From positions 1-54,441 of the forward strand of contig NZ_JASXSH010000025.1 in assembly GCF_030315745.1 (NCBI RefSeq): DNA of 54,441 nucleotides, given 5' to 3'. The DNA comes from Gordonia heveisoli. Its GTDB lineage: Bacteria > Actinomycetota > Actinomycetes > Mycobacteriales > Mycobacteriaceae. The notes below the pieces were generated by a model. It ran no database searches and had not been told where the DNA came from. It saw only the letters and a list, made by a program, of their open reading frames with translations. Of this stretch, positions 44,642 to 53,529 are shown in pieces. Position 1 is the first letter of the stretch, and every line of letters begins with the position of its first letter. The position numbers were made by a program, and so were the translations under genes.

Positions 44642-47086
44642 ATGTCGACCGACCAGTCATCGATCCTGTCGGCGCTACCGGAGACCCCGTTCGCCGAACT
44701 CCAGCCGACGGCCGAGACCGAGGAACCCGAAACGGTCGGGCTGCTGCCGTGGACGGAAAGCCCGTCACCATTCGCTGAGGCCGTCGGAACCGGCTTCGCT
44801 GCCACCGACGAACTCACCGATCAATTCGTGGACACCTTCGAGGAGTTCCGCGACGAGGCCTTCGACGAGGCCCTTGCGGAGCTGGTCGCGGAAACCTCCG
44901 AAGCGGCATCGGTAGAAGGTCATGGCGAGGCCCTCGAGGGTGTCGGCGACCGGCGCGAACAGCTCGCGGCCGCGCACCTCGGCCCGATCGAATCCGAGGC
45001 CGAGCAGTGCATCCAGCGATTCATCGACCATGTCGGGCACACGACACCGGAAACGATGAGCGAAGCCGAACTCGATCGACTCCTCGAAGGATTCGATCCC
45101 GGTCCGGCATCGTTGTCCCCGGCCGGCGAACAGTTCCTCGGTGGGCTTATCAAGAAGGCCAAATCGGTGGTCAAGAGCGTCGCTCGCGTCGCATCGGATG
45201 TCGTCGGCAAACTACCGTTCCTCGGACCGATCCTCGACAAGCTCAAGGGTCTGGTCAAGCCGTTGCTCCGGCGCGTCCTCGGGATGGCGATCGGACGCCT
45301 GCCCGCCGCGCTGCAACCCACGGCACGTGGCCTCGCCGCGAAGCTGGGCATCGCCGAGACCGAGTCGTTCGACGAACTCGAGGAGGAGGCGGCCGAGGAG
45401 AGCCTCGCCGAGGGTTTTGCGGGAGCACCGGTGGGCGTACTCGACCCGGAGACACTCGCCGAATCCTTCGACGCCGCGCTCGCCGAGGCGGTGGTCAGCC
45501 CGGAGGCGGAGGAGGGCGAGGCCTTCGGACCGGCCGATAGTGCGGCCGAGCAGACGGGGCAGGGCACCGAACTGGAACGACTCGCGGCAGCCCGTGGCCG
45601 CTTCATCACCGGGGTGCAGTCCGCCGGCCCCGACGCCGATCTCGGTCCGGTGACCGAGCAGTTCATCCCGGCGATCCTGCCCGCCCTCAAACTGGGACTA
45701 CGCCTGATCGGTCGTAGCAAAGTCGTCAATTTCCTGGCCAAATATGTGGCCGGACTGATCTCGAAATGGGTGGGTCCCGCGCTGGCGCAGCAGTTGTCCC
45801 GATCACTCGTGGATGTCGGGCTCGGTGTCATCGGACTGGAGTCCGGTGGCGGCAGCCTCGAAGCCGAGACGGCGCCGGCGATGCTCGCGGCCACCGTCGA
45901 GGACACCGTGCGTCGAGTGGCCGAGCAGCCCGATCATGTCCTGGAGGACGAAACCCTGATGCAATTGGCCGTCGCCGAGGCCTTCGAACAGGCCGTGGCG
46001 GCGAACTTCCCCGCCCCGCTGGTCCGCCCGGATCTGCGTCCCGCACCGACGCTGGGCGGAACGTTCGTCACGCGGCACCCGCGGTCCCCACACGCGTACA
46101 AGAAGTTCACCCGCACCCCCGAGATCGAGGTCACCGCCGCACAGGCCGCAGCGGTTCGGACCTTCGGCGGTACCACTCTCGACTCCGCGCTCCGCGCACG
46201 CGGATTCGTGCTGCCGGCACGTTTCCGGGTCGAGATCTTCGAGGCCGGGATCGGTACCACGCTACCGACCCTCGCACGGATGGAGCATCTGCTGGGGCCG
46301 GGTGAGACTCGCGGCGCCTACGGCCGACTCCATCCCCTCACCACCGCCGCGGCGACCACCCTGTTGCGGGAACCGAAGTTGGGTGTCGACGTCCCGTCCC
46401 GGTTCCTGCAGTCTCGGCATCGAATCGCGGTCGGACAGCGCTTCTTCTGCCTACGGCCGGTCGGACAGTCGCCGGTGGCCGCCGCACCGGTCTCCCGTTC
46501 GACGACGAACTGCGATGCGACGACGCCGAGCGACCGGCGCATGCGCATCGACGTCGGTCGTGATCGGGCGCGCCTCGCGCTCTACTTCGCCGAACCCGAC
46601 GCCCAGCAGATCGCGGCCGCGATGGCCGCCGACCGTACTAGTCCGGTGCTGCTCAAAGCACTCCTCGCCGCCCTGCGCGCCTCCGGCCGAGCGGTCGGTC
46701 GGAGTGACGGCGCCGTGCGCATGCGGTTACAGCCGAAGCCGACCACCGGGTTCGCACTGCGTCGCGGGGAATCCGAACTGGAGCGGTCCTGGGAAGCACA
46801 GTGGGAGAACGAGATGGAGCGCCGCGCCTGGGCGAGCCGCCCGCCGCGGCGTCATCATCACCGCGTCGCCCCCGCCCAACGCGCCGCGCTACGCCGCCGC
46901 ATTCACGCGGCCGCCGGTACCGCATTGTCGTCGTGGACGCGGTCACACGGTCAGGAGTTCGTACGTGCGACTCAAGACGCGCGCTGCGGTGTCACCGTGC
47001 TGATCACCGTGCAAGGTCTCCGGGCCGCAACCCCGAACGCGGCGGCCGTCGACATCCGCGTCGTCCCGGGACGGCATCGGCCATGA
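44642..47086 (+). CDS. Large protein of unknown function with acidic N-terminus and amphipathic basic segment
   Basis: 814 residues, no signal peptide. The first ~60 are low-complexity with two PFAE motifs (TPFAE at 15-19, SPFAE at 42-46). An acidic helical part follows (60-150). Residues 165-235 are strikingly different: FLGGLIKKAKSVVKSV, then LPFLGPILDKLKGLVKPLLRRVL, an amphipathic, Lys/Arg-rich, possibly membrane-active stretch. A second acidic part (240-310) precedes another amphipathic block (LPALKLGLRLIGRSKVVNFLAKYVAGLISKW). The C-terminal ~350 residues look globular, ending in a basic His/Arg-rich tail. I do not recognise a family with certainty. GGAGG precedes the ATG; its stop overlaps the next start (ATGA). 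Confidence 0.85.
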   Translation: MSTDQSSILSALPETPFAELQPTAETEEPETVGLLPWTESPSPFAEAVGTGFAATDELTDQFVDTFEEFRDEAFDEALAELVAETSEAASVEGHGEALEGVGDRREQLAAAHLGPIESEAEQCIQRFIDHVGHTTPETMSEAELDRLLEGFDPGPASLSPAGEQFLGGLIKKAKSVVKSVARVASDVVGKLPFLGPILDKLKGLVKPLLRRVLGMAIGRLPAALQPTARGLAAKLGIAETESFDELEEEAAEESLAEGFAGAPVGVLDPETLAESFDAALAEAVVSPEAEEGEAFGPADSAAEQTGQGTELERLAAARGRFITGVQSAGPDADLGPVTEQFIPAILPALKLGLRLIGRSKVVNFLAKYVAGLISKWVGPALAQQLSRSLVDVGLGVIGLESGGGSLEAETAPAMLAATVEDTVRRVAEQPDHVLEDETLMQLAVAEAFEQAVAANFPAPLVRPDLRPAPTLGGTFVTRHPRSPHAYKKFTRTPEIEVTAAQAAAVRTFGGTTLDSALRARGFVLPARFRVEIFEAGIGTTLPTLARMEHLLGPGETRGAYGRLHPLTTAAATTLLREPKLGVDVPSRFLQSRHRIAVGQRFFCLRPVGQSPVAAAPVSRSTTNCDATTPSDRRMRIDVGRDRARLALYFAEPDAQQIAAAMAADRTSPVLLKALLAALRASGRAVGRSDGAVRMRLQPKPTTGFALRRGESELERSWEAQWENEMERRAWASRPPRRHHHRVAPAQRAALRRRIHAAAGTALSSWTRSHGQEFVRATQDARCGVTVLITVQGLRAATPNAAAVDIRVVPGRHRP

Positions 47087-48324
47087 CCGCCGCCCTCGTC
47101 GACGACCTCGACCGTCAGCTGCAACACTGGCTCGGCGCGACCCGCGCCTGCCTGGATGCGGAGTCCTTCGCCAGCCGCCAGGCGTGGGACTCGCTGGAGC
47201 AGACTGTCGGGCTCCCGGTGCGGACGCGCCTCGCGCATACCGTCGACGAGCTGATCCGCGCCGGCCGCGCCGCCGAGAACTCCGTTCGCCTCGCCCGCAC
47301 CCAACCGACCCAGGCTTCGGTCGCCGAGTCGGCGGTGGACAACTTCCGGCGTCGATACCTACAGGTGGAAACAACCTTGGCCTTCTTCGGCGCCGCGGTG
47401 AACTCACGTACCAGTCCCGGGCTGCGGGCCACCATGGCCACCCTCGACCAGCTCGCCACGCAAAGCATCGAGACCGCGCTGACCGGGACCGGGATCCCGG
47501 TCCCGCCGGTGTTGACCTATATCGGGGACGGACTGGGCGCCAGCATCATTCGAGCCGGCATCCGCCTGTGGGATCCGGGTACGGTCAATCCGGTCGCGGC
47601 CGTCAAGATCGTGCGCCACAACCTGTATCGCCCCACCTCACTGTTCCACGAAACAGGCCATCAGGTCGCCCACCTCACCAACTGGAACGACTCCGTCCGC
47701 ACCGCTCTCGGCCGTGAGCTCGCCGATGACCCGGCCCTGCGCGCGATGTGGCAGCCGTGGAGTAGTGAGATCGCGGCCGACGTCTACGCGTTCTGCCTCA
47801 CCGGGTACGCCGCGGTCCCGGCACTCTACGACGTCGTCGCCGACCCCCGCACCATCTTGCGCTGGCCGCTGGGTGACCCACATCCGATCGGTTGGCTACG
47901 GGTGCTGCTCGGTGTCGCCATGTGCCGCAACGCCTTCGGCACCGGACCGTGGGATGAGCTGGAACGGGCGCTGATCTCCGCCCACTCACCGGCCACCGCA
48001 GACGCGTCGACCGCCCCATTGCTCCGACGCTCACACGACCGGATCCGTGCCATCGCCGAAGCCTGTCTGTCCGCACCGGTCCCGGGTCTCGGTGGCCGGT
48101 CGATCACCACCGTCGCCGACCCGCAACGGGTTTCCCCGCAGGCGTTGTCCGAACTGGAGCGTCTGACCGGACCGGCGTTGTGGACCTCGCCGCACTGGCG
48201 CGGGACCGAAGGTATTCGGATCGTTGCGCTCGCAGGTCTTCGAGAAGCCGAACAGCCCGGCCGGGGTGGGGATTGGGTGGATCGCGCGCAGCGCTGGTTC
48301 AGTGCCCGTCCGGTCGCCGCGTGA
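47083..48324 (+). CDS. HExxH zinc-metalloprotein of unknown family
   Basis: 413 residues. SLFHETGHQVAHL gives a zincin motif (His189, Glu190, His193), and SSEIAADVYAF about 36 residues later gives Glu229 and Asp233, the usual third ligand site of gluzincins. Before it is a helical region (1-130) with no known domain. No signal peptide, so it acts inside the cell or is exported by an unusual route. The ATG overlaps the preceding stop by four bases, so it is translated together with the 814-residue protein, which may be its substrate or partner; this is conjecture. Confidence 0.85.
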   Translation: MTAALVDDLDRQLQHWLGATRACLDAESFASRQAWDSLEQTVGLPVRTRLAHTVDELIRAGRAAENSVRLARTQPTQASVAESAVDNFRRRYLQVETTLAFFGAAVNSRTSPGLRATMATLDQLATQSIETALTGTGIPVPPVLTYIGDGLGASIIRAGIRLWDPGTVNPVAAVKIVRHNLYRPTSLFHETGHQVAHLTNWNDSVRTALGRELADDPALRAMWQPWSSEIAADVYAFCLTGYAAVPALYDVVADPRTILRWPLGDPHPIGWLRVLLGVAMCRNAFGTGPWDELERALISAHSPATADASTAPLLRRSHDRIRAIAEACLSAPVPGLGGRSITTVADPQRVSPQALSELERLTGPALWTSPHWRGTEGIRIVALAGLREAEQPGRGGDWVDRAQRWFSARPVAA

Positions 48325-48351
48325 GCCGTCACAGATCAGGAGGAACTCGCC

Positions 48352-48768
48352 GTGGACAACAAGAATCCGACCGTAAAGAGTCTCGATCACCGCATCAGTG
48401 GCGTCGAGGAACAGCTGTCCGGGCTGGCTGATGGGCTGGCCGGCGTCGAGGCCTCGTTGCAGGACCTCAACGACAACACCCAGGATCAGTCCGCGCGTAT
48501 CTGGGCAGCCCTGGGCGTCGTCGGCGAACTCGACGGCGTCGTCAAAGGCATCGCCGAGGTCGCCGAATCCCTCACCCCCATGCGCCAGTTCGCCCCGCCG
48601 ACCACCTACGAGCCGCTCGCACCGGGCGTTGCCAGAGCGCTCGGCGCCATCCGTACCGCATTGGGCGATCGGAGCCCGCTCGACTTCAACAGCCTCACCA
48701 CCGACTGGGATGGCCCGGTCGGCTTCATCGGTGAACCGATCTCCGACTACCGGTCCGAGAATCGCTAG
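48352..48768 (+). CDS. Small coiled-coil protein of unknown function
   Basis: 138 residues. The first half (about 8-75) is heptad-like (VKSLDHRISGVEEQLSGLADGLAGVEASLQDL), likely a coiled coil, followed by a proline-rich stretch (PPTTYEPLAPGVARALGAI) and a short C-terminal part. No membrane segment or signal peptide. GTG start with AGGAGGA nine bases upstream. It lies 27 bases after the metalloprotein and 33 before the next gene, in the same cluster. It could be an oligomerising or scaffold partner; I recognise no family. Confidence 0.8.
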   Translation: MDNKNPTVKSLDHRISGVEEQLSGLADGLAGVEASLQDLNDNTQDQSARIWAALGVVGELDGVVKGIAEVAESLTPMRQFAPPTTYEPLAPGVARALGAIRTALGDRSPLDFNSLTTDWDGPVGFIGEPISDYRSENR

Positions 48769-48801
48769 GCCTGACACACCCCGTCCCGACAGGAGCGCAT
48801 C

Positions 48802-49944
48802 GTGATCCCCCAACTCGTCGATCAAATCGCCGGCACGCTGGCGGGCCCCGATCCCCGCGCGCAGGCTCAGGCCATGGTGCTGACCGCGGATCCGCTCGAC
48901 CTCGTGCTGCGGATGGAACAGGTCTGGGACACCGCCAACATCTGGTCCCAGCCGACGTCCCCGGCCGGTCCCGCCCGCGCTGCGCTGTTCAATCTGGGCG
49001 CATTCGCCGGCGTCCCCTTGCCGACCGAACCAGCCTGGGATCACCTCATCTACGCCTATGCGATCGAGAACACCCGCGCGGCACAGATCCTCGGCCGCGT
49101 GGTGCGCGCCTTCCGCGCCGGAGAAGGCCTCGGTGTCCCTTCGGTGGCCACCCAGCGATGGCTCGATGTCACCGAGGCCCTGCTGTTCAACGCCAACAAT
49201 CCGTTCCCCGCATGGCTGTCGACCAGCGGATTGCGTCCCGACGCCGAGGCGGTGCGACGCAACGCCTACTTCCGTATGTTCGGCATGGATCTCGCGCACG
49301 GCACCGACGCCAACGGCCCGTATCCTTTCGAGAAGGCCGAGGCATCCAACCGCGGCTTCGTCGCCCTGTTCGAGGAACTGCTGTTCGAGCTGTGGCGGGC
49401 CATCGAGAATGTTCGAAACCTGGTCGCAGGCAACACCACCGATGACGACCGGATCTACCGTCTGGCCGAGCAGATCCGTTTCATGCTGCGCTCCCGGCGG
49501 ATCAACGGCGTGCTTGCGCGTGAGGAACTCGCCGCGACGACGGCGCTGGGTTGGGCGGAGCTGACCGTCAGCTCCAACACCCCGGTGGTCATCGACCTGA
49601 GGGCCTCGGCGACGAGTTCGGCCGACCGGCTCAAGGTCATCGGCGAACGTGTCCGGCTGAATGCGCATTCCAAGGCGGCCCAGTTCTTTTCGATGTCCGC
49701 CGAGTTGTCCTTGATGCTGCGCGCGATCGAGGGCGGGTGGATAACCGGCAGCGGCCAGTCCTGGCTGCTCTATCAGAACACCACGCCCCCCGCCGTCCCC
49801 CCGCTACCGCCAGGGCAGCGCCCGCTCGGCGTCGAGGTGCGCAGGGTCATCACCGAATGGGCGGCGGCCTCCGGTCACGAGCTCAAGCAGCGGGCCACCC
49901 CGATCACGCTGGTGCAGACGGCGGCACCGGCAGTCCGACGCTGA
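48802..49944 (+). CDS. Protein of unknown function (cluster member)
   Basis: 380 residues, mostly helical by composition, without signal peptide, membrane segment or a motif I recognise. Notable stretches are NPFPAWLSTSGLRPDAEAVRRNAYFRMFGMDLAHGTD and RGFVALFEELLFELWRAIENVRNLVAG. The C-terminal ~60 residues are proline-rich (TTPPAVPPLPPGQRPLG) followed by a short basic end. GTG start after AGGAG. It lies 13 bases before the tyrosinase gene, so the two are almost certainly co-expressed. It could be a structural or adaptor protein of the cluster. Confidence 0.8.
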   Translation: MIPQLVDQIAGTLAGPDPRAQAQAMVLTADPLDLVLRMEQVWDTANIWSQPTSPAGPARAALFNLGAFAGVPLPTEPAWDHLIYAYAIENTRAAQILGRVVRAFRAGEGLGVPSVATQRWLDVTEALLFNANNPFPAWLSTSGLRPDAEAVRRNAYFRMFGMDLAHGTDANGPYPFEKAEASNRGFVALFEELLFELWRAIENVRNLVAGNTTDDDRIYRLAEQIRFMLRSRRINGVLAREELAATTALGWAELTVSSNTPVVIDLRASATSSADRLKVIGERVRLNAHSKAAQFFSMSAELSLMLRAIEGGWITGSGQSWLLYQNTTPPAVPPLPPGQRPLGVEVRRVITEWAAASGHELKQRATPITLVQTAAPAVRR

Positions 49945-49957
49945 GACGAGGTGCGCC

Positions 49958-52054
49958 ATGCCAGATCTGGACGGAACCGGCACCCAGTCACAGGCCTCCG
50001 ACGCGGGTTGGGGTGAGCGCTCGCCGTTCGCCGATCCGGCCGAGGCCGAAACGGTGACACCGGGGGCGGCGTCGCCGTTCGTCGGCGGCGAGCAGCCGGC
50101 CGGCAGCGAAACCGCCTTCGGCGGTGAACACTTCTTCGACCCGGCACCGGCCGCCCAGGGCGAAGGGGTCGTAGGATGCGGCGGACCAGTGGCCGGGACG
50201 CCTCCGCTGATCTTCCGTGGCAGTGATGCGGCGCATTCGGCCAATCCCTGGGTCGGACGCGCGCAGACGCTGCTCAACGTGTTCCTCGCCCGATATCGAG
50301 ACAGCGCCGAGACCTGTAGCGACCGTAGTAGCGCGACCCGGCAGTTCATGGTCACCATGCGCGGCAGGCTCGCGCAGATCAAACAGGATCCGCTGGTCGT
50401 GGACTGCAAATTCGGCCAGGGCACCGAGATCGCCACCATGATGTTCCAGGCGTGTCGAGGTCTCGTCCGCGACGGCAAGATCGGTCCCAAGACCTGGCCG
50501 GAACTCCTCTCCCTGGACGCGGCTCCCACCCCGGCACCGACCCCCACGCCCACGCCGACCCCCACGCCCACACCGCCCACGACCCCGGATGTGCGTGTAC
50601 GCGAGGACGTCTGGCGTCTGAGCATCACCAGCACCTGGCATCCGACCATCCTGTGGTACGCCCGTGCCGTCGGTGCACTCAAGGCGCGCACCGATCCCGC
50701 CGACCCGTTGGCGTGGAGGCACCTTGGGCACCTGCACGGCGTCTTCGATCGGCCGTCCACCTGGCCGGCCGGCGCGCGGTGGAATCAGTGTGAGCACGAC
50801 GGCTGGCATTTCCTGCCATGGCATCGCGCTTACCTCCATCACTTCGAACGCATTGTCCGGGCCGAGATCCAGCGTCTCGGCGGCCCGGCCGACTGGGCAC
50901 TGCCCTACTGGAACTACAGCGACCCCACCCGGCGCCAGGACGTCCTGAAACTGCCGCCTGCGTTCCGCGAACGCACCCTGCCCGATGGCTCGCCGAATCC
51001 ACTGTTCGAACCGCAGCGCGCCGCCGGCACCGTGAACGGCGTCCCGGTGTCCATGAACGCCGCCACCCTCACGCTCACCACCGACGATGTCGACACCGAC
51101 ACCGCTTTCAACGAGACCCTGTTCACCGATCCGCAGGCCTTCGTCCCCAGATTCGGCGGTGGCCGCGTCGCCGCACCGCACCACGACGGCAGCGACGGTC
51201 GAGGCGGACGCGGGCTACTCGAATCCCGACCACATGGCTGGGTGCACAGCCGGATCGGCGGTCTGATGGGCCAGTTCGAGACGGCGGCCGAGGACGCGAT
51301 CTTCTGGTTGCACCACGCGAATATCGACCGGCTGTGGGAAGCCTGGCTCCGGAGCGGATCCGGCCGAGCCAATCCCACCCAAACCGACTGGCTGGATGTG
51401 ACCTGGCGCCTCGGAGCCGGCGCGGCGCTGACCACGATCCGAACTCGAGACCTGCTCGATCCGCGTAGCGCACCACTCGGATACCGGTACTCGGACATGC
51501 CGATCACCCCGACTCCCGAGGTGGCTCTCGAAGCCGATACCGGCGGCGCGGGCGAGGGTCCGGCCCGGCCACCTGAACTCGTCGGTGCCAGCTTCGAGGC
51601 GATTCCGCTCGGACCGCAACCCACCTCGGCCAGGGTGAGCCTAGGTGCTCCGGCCGGTCCGTCGGCGGAGTTGCTGCGCCAGTCCGAGGCCATTCCGGAC
51701 GGCGTCCGCGTCTACCTCCGACTGGAGAACATCACCGGCACCCGCGTACACACCGCGGGGGTCTTCGTCTACCTGAACATCCCCCCGGGCGGCCGACCGG
51801 CCGACTATCCGGACCGGCAAGCCGGTGCGGTGACCATGTTCGGGGTCGTCGAGGCCTCCCGCGCCGACACCGGGCACGGCGGTAGCGGAGTCAGTACCAC
51901 CTTCGACATCACACGCATCGCGCGTGCACTCGCCGTTGCCGGCCAATGGGATTCGACGAAACTCGACGTCACCTTCGTACCGGCGCCGGACTCGGCGGGC
52001 AACGTCGGAGTTGGGGACGTCAAAGTCGGACGCGTGAGCGTGTTCTACGCATGA
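49958..52054 (+). CDS. Tyrosinase with N-terminal peptidoglycan-binding-like domain
   Basis: 698 residues. A disordered N-terminus with SPFAD (22-26) and SPFVG motifs leads to a peptidoglycan-binding-like domain (about 97-185; RAQTLLNVFL ... GKIGPKTWPELLSL), then a Pro-Thr linker (190-210). The tyrosinase domain follows: CuA has His258 or His260, His280 and His289 (CEHDGWHFLPWHR), and CuB has HGWVH and FWLHHANIDRLW. A beta-rich C-terminal domain (about 575-698) completes a PPO-like plan. It oxidises phenols to quinones with O2. No signal peptide is visible despite the wall-binding-like domain. Last codon overlaps the DUF2182-like start. Confidence 0.92.
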   Translation: MPDLDGTGTQSQASDAGWGERSPFADPAEAETVTPGAASPFVGGEQPAGSETAFGGEHFFDPAPAAQGEGVVGCGGPVAGTPPLIFRGSDAAHSANPWVGRAQTLLNVFLARYRDSAETCSDRSSATRQFMVTMRGRLAQIKQDPLVVDCKFGQGTEIATMMFQACRGLVRDGKIGPKTWPELLSLDAAPTPAPTPTPTPTPTPTPPTTPDVRVREDVWRLSITSTWHPTILWYARAVGALKARTDPADPLAWRHLGHLHGVFDRPSTWPAGARWNQCEHDGWHFLPWHRAYLHHFERIVRAEIQRLGGPADWALPYWNYSDPTRRQDVLKLPPAFRERTLPDGSPNPLFEPQRAAGTVNGVPVSMNAATLTLTTDDVDTDTAFNETLFTDPQAFVPRFGGGRVAAPHHDGSDGRGGRGLLESRPHGWVHSRIGGLMGQFETAAEDAIFWLHHANIDRLWEAWLRSGSGRANPTQTDWLDVTWRLGAGAALTTIRTRDLLDPRSAPLGYRYSDMPITPTPEVALEADTGGAGEGPARPPELVGASFEAIPLGPQPTSARVSLGAPAGPSAELLRQSEAIPDGVRVYLRLENITGTRVHTAGVFVYLNIPPGGRPADYPDRQAGAVTMFGVVEASRADTGHGGSGVSTTFDITRIARALAVAGQWDSTKLDVTFVPAPDSAGNVGVGDVKVGRVSVFYA

Positions 52055-52818
52055 CTCCACCCACGACGCTCGGCGGACGCGTCGGACCGCTGACCCAGTT
52101 GCACTGGCACCATCCGGAGTGGCCGGTGTACGTCGTGGCGCAGTTCGGCTGGCTGGTCATGCTCGTACCTCTTGTCGGCAACCCGGGTCTGATGACCCAC
52201 GGGTCGGCACATCCAGGAGTCATCGGCCTTGCCATCGGTGCGGTGGCCATGTCATGCGCGATGATGGCACCACTCGTCCTTGACCGGTGCCATCACCTGG
52301 CGGTGTCGAGTCTGTGGACGCGCCGCTACCGTGCCATCGGCGCCTACCTCGTCGGATATCTCGGGGTGTGGGCCGTGGTCGGGTGTGCGATGGTCGGCAT
52401 CGGCCATCTGGCGGCCTCGGTGTTCGGTCGGATCCCGGTGGTGGCGACCGCCGCCCTGGTGGCGATCGGCGTCGCCTCGGGAGACGGTCATCGGCGACGT
52501 CTCGCACGATGCTCGGCCACCCGACCACTGGCCCTGTCCGGATGGCGCGCCGATCGTGATTGCGTCGTCGCCGGCGTCGCGATGGCAGGCCGGTGCGTGG
52601 CCACCTCGTGGGCGCTGATGCTGCTGGCCATGGTCCAGCACGGATTGATCGTCGCGGTGCTGGCCGCCGCCGTGGTACTCGGCGAGCGACGAGGTCCCCT
52701 CACCCACCGCAGTGCATGGTGGTGCACGGTCGGCGTCGGGATCCTCGCGACCGTGCTGACGCTGAGCGCGTACGGTGCCGGCATCGGCGCGCTGCCGCAA
52801 CCGCATGGCGGGCACTGA
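52051..52818 (+). CDS. DUF2182-like integral membrane protein (predicted metal-binding)
   Basis: 255 residues with about six membrane segments. The pattern matches DUF2182: MSCAMMAPLVLDRCHH, YLVGYLGVWAVVGCAMV, an ARCSATRPLALSGWRA loop, then AGVAMAGRCVATSWALMLLAMVQHG. DUF2182 proteins are described as predicted metal-binding membrane proteins and contain several Cys, Met and His residues here (CHH, CAM, RC). ATG overlaps the tyrosinase stop by four bases. A role in copper delivery or in an oxidase-related membrane step for the tyrosinase is an attractive inference. Confidence 0.82.
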   Translation: MTPPTTLGGRVGPLTQLHWHHPEWPVYVVAQFGWLVMLVPLVGNPGLMTHGSAHPGVIGLAIGAVAMSCAMMAPLVLDRCHHLAVSSLWTRRYRAIGAYLVGYLGVWAVVGCAMVGIGHLAASVFGRIPVVATAALVAIGVASGDGHRRRLARCSATRPLALSGWRADRDCVVAGVAMAGRCVATSWALMLLAMVQHGLIVAVLAAAVVLGERRGPLTHRSAWWCTVGVGILATVLTLSAYGAGIGALPQPHGGH

Positions 52819-52900
52819 GTTCCCCGGCGTCATTCCGTCGTTCGACGTCAGCCGGATCGGCTCGGGTGCAGCGCAATTCAATCGAATGAACTCATGCCAT

Positions 52901-52920
52901 CCGGCTGAACGATTAGCCGG
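52901..52920. terminator. Weak hairpin after the DUF2182-like gene
   Basis: CCGGCT and AGCCGG (6-bp stem, 8-base loop) form a modest hairpin in the 168-base gap after the cluster. It may end the cluster transcript but is weaker than the other terminators here. Confidence 0.35.
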
Positions 52921-52986
52921 TGCCGGGGCTTTCGCCGTGGCGTTCGGGCCGGTTGTATCGACGGCACACCCCCAAAGGAGCACACC

Positions 52987-53358
52987 ATGAACCCCCGACG
53001 CATCGCCACCACCCTCGCCGTCTCGGCCGCCGCACTCGGCCTCGGAGCCGGAGCCGGACTGGCCCAGGCCACCCCCGGCCAGTACACCATCGGCGGAGAC
53101 GTCCGTGTCGTCGTCGCCGTTTCCGACGGCAACTGCGCCACCGTCACCTGGCCCAAGGGCACCACCTCGACGATCTGCGACACCGAGAGCGTGATTCAGA
53201 ACGACATCACCTCGGGCGACCGTTTCGGCGCGTCGGTGATCAGCTACTCCGGCGGCGGAGTCGCCTGCTCGGTTGTCGACATCTCCAGCGGCGACATCAT
53301 CTACAAGGACGCGGCCGGCCCCGGCGCCTCCGCGGACTGCCTGCGTAAGGCCAACTGA
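52987..53358 (+). CDS. Small secreted protein of unknown function
   Basis: 123 residues with a clear signal peptide (MNPRRIATTLAVSAAALGLG, cleavage near AQA-TPG). The mature ~95 residues are beta-rich and contain four Cys (GNCAT, TICDT, VACSV, ADCLR), which could form two disulfides. It resembles the many small exported proteins of Mycobacteriales in style but I cannot assign a family. AAAGGAG precedes the ATG. A hairpin follows. Stand-alone gene. Confidence 0.85.
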   Translation: MNPRRIATTLAVSAAALGLGAGAGLAQATPGQYTIGGDVRVVVAVSDGNCATVTWPKGTTSTICDTESVIQNDITSGDRFGASVISYSGGGVACSVVDISSGDIIYKDAAGPGASADCLRKAN

Positions 53359-53382
53359 GGTCCGCCACCACCGCTGATGCCC

Positions 53383-53419
53383 GCCGGGACGATACGCGCC
53401 ACACGCGGATCGTCCCGGC
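53383..53419. terminator. Hairpin terminator after the small secreted protein
   Basis: An 11-bp perfect stem (53383-53393 and 53409-53419, 15-base loop) starts 24 bases past the stop codon. No T tract. Confidence 0.7.
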
Positions 53420-53477
53420 TGTCGTATATCCCACACACCGTTTGCCGAGATTTTCAAATCGGTGATAGAAAATACTG

Positions 53478-53492
53478 GTTGATCCGATCAAC
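53478..53492. promoter_or_regulatory. Operator-like inverted repeat before the CitE-like gene
   Basis: GTTGATC-C-GATCAAC is a perfect 7-1-7 inverted repeat, 37 bases before the GTG start, in a locally AT-rich promoter region. It looks like a GntR- or TetR-type site; no regulator is adjacent within the window. Confidence 0.5.
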
Positions 53493-53529
53493 TCCGTGCC
53501 ACCACCCAGCAAGGAGACGCCCCCCCCCC

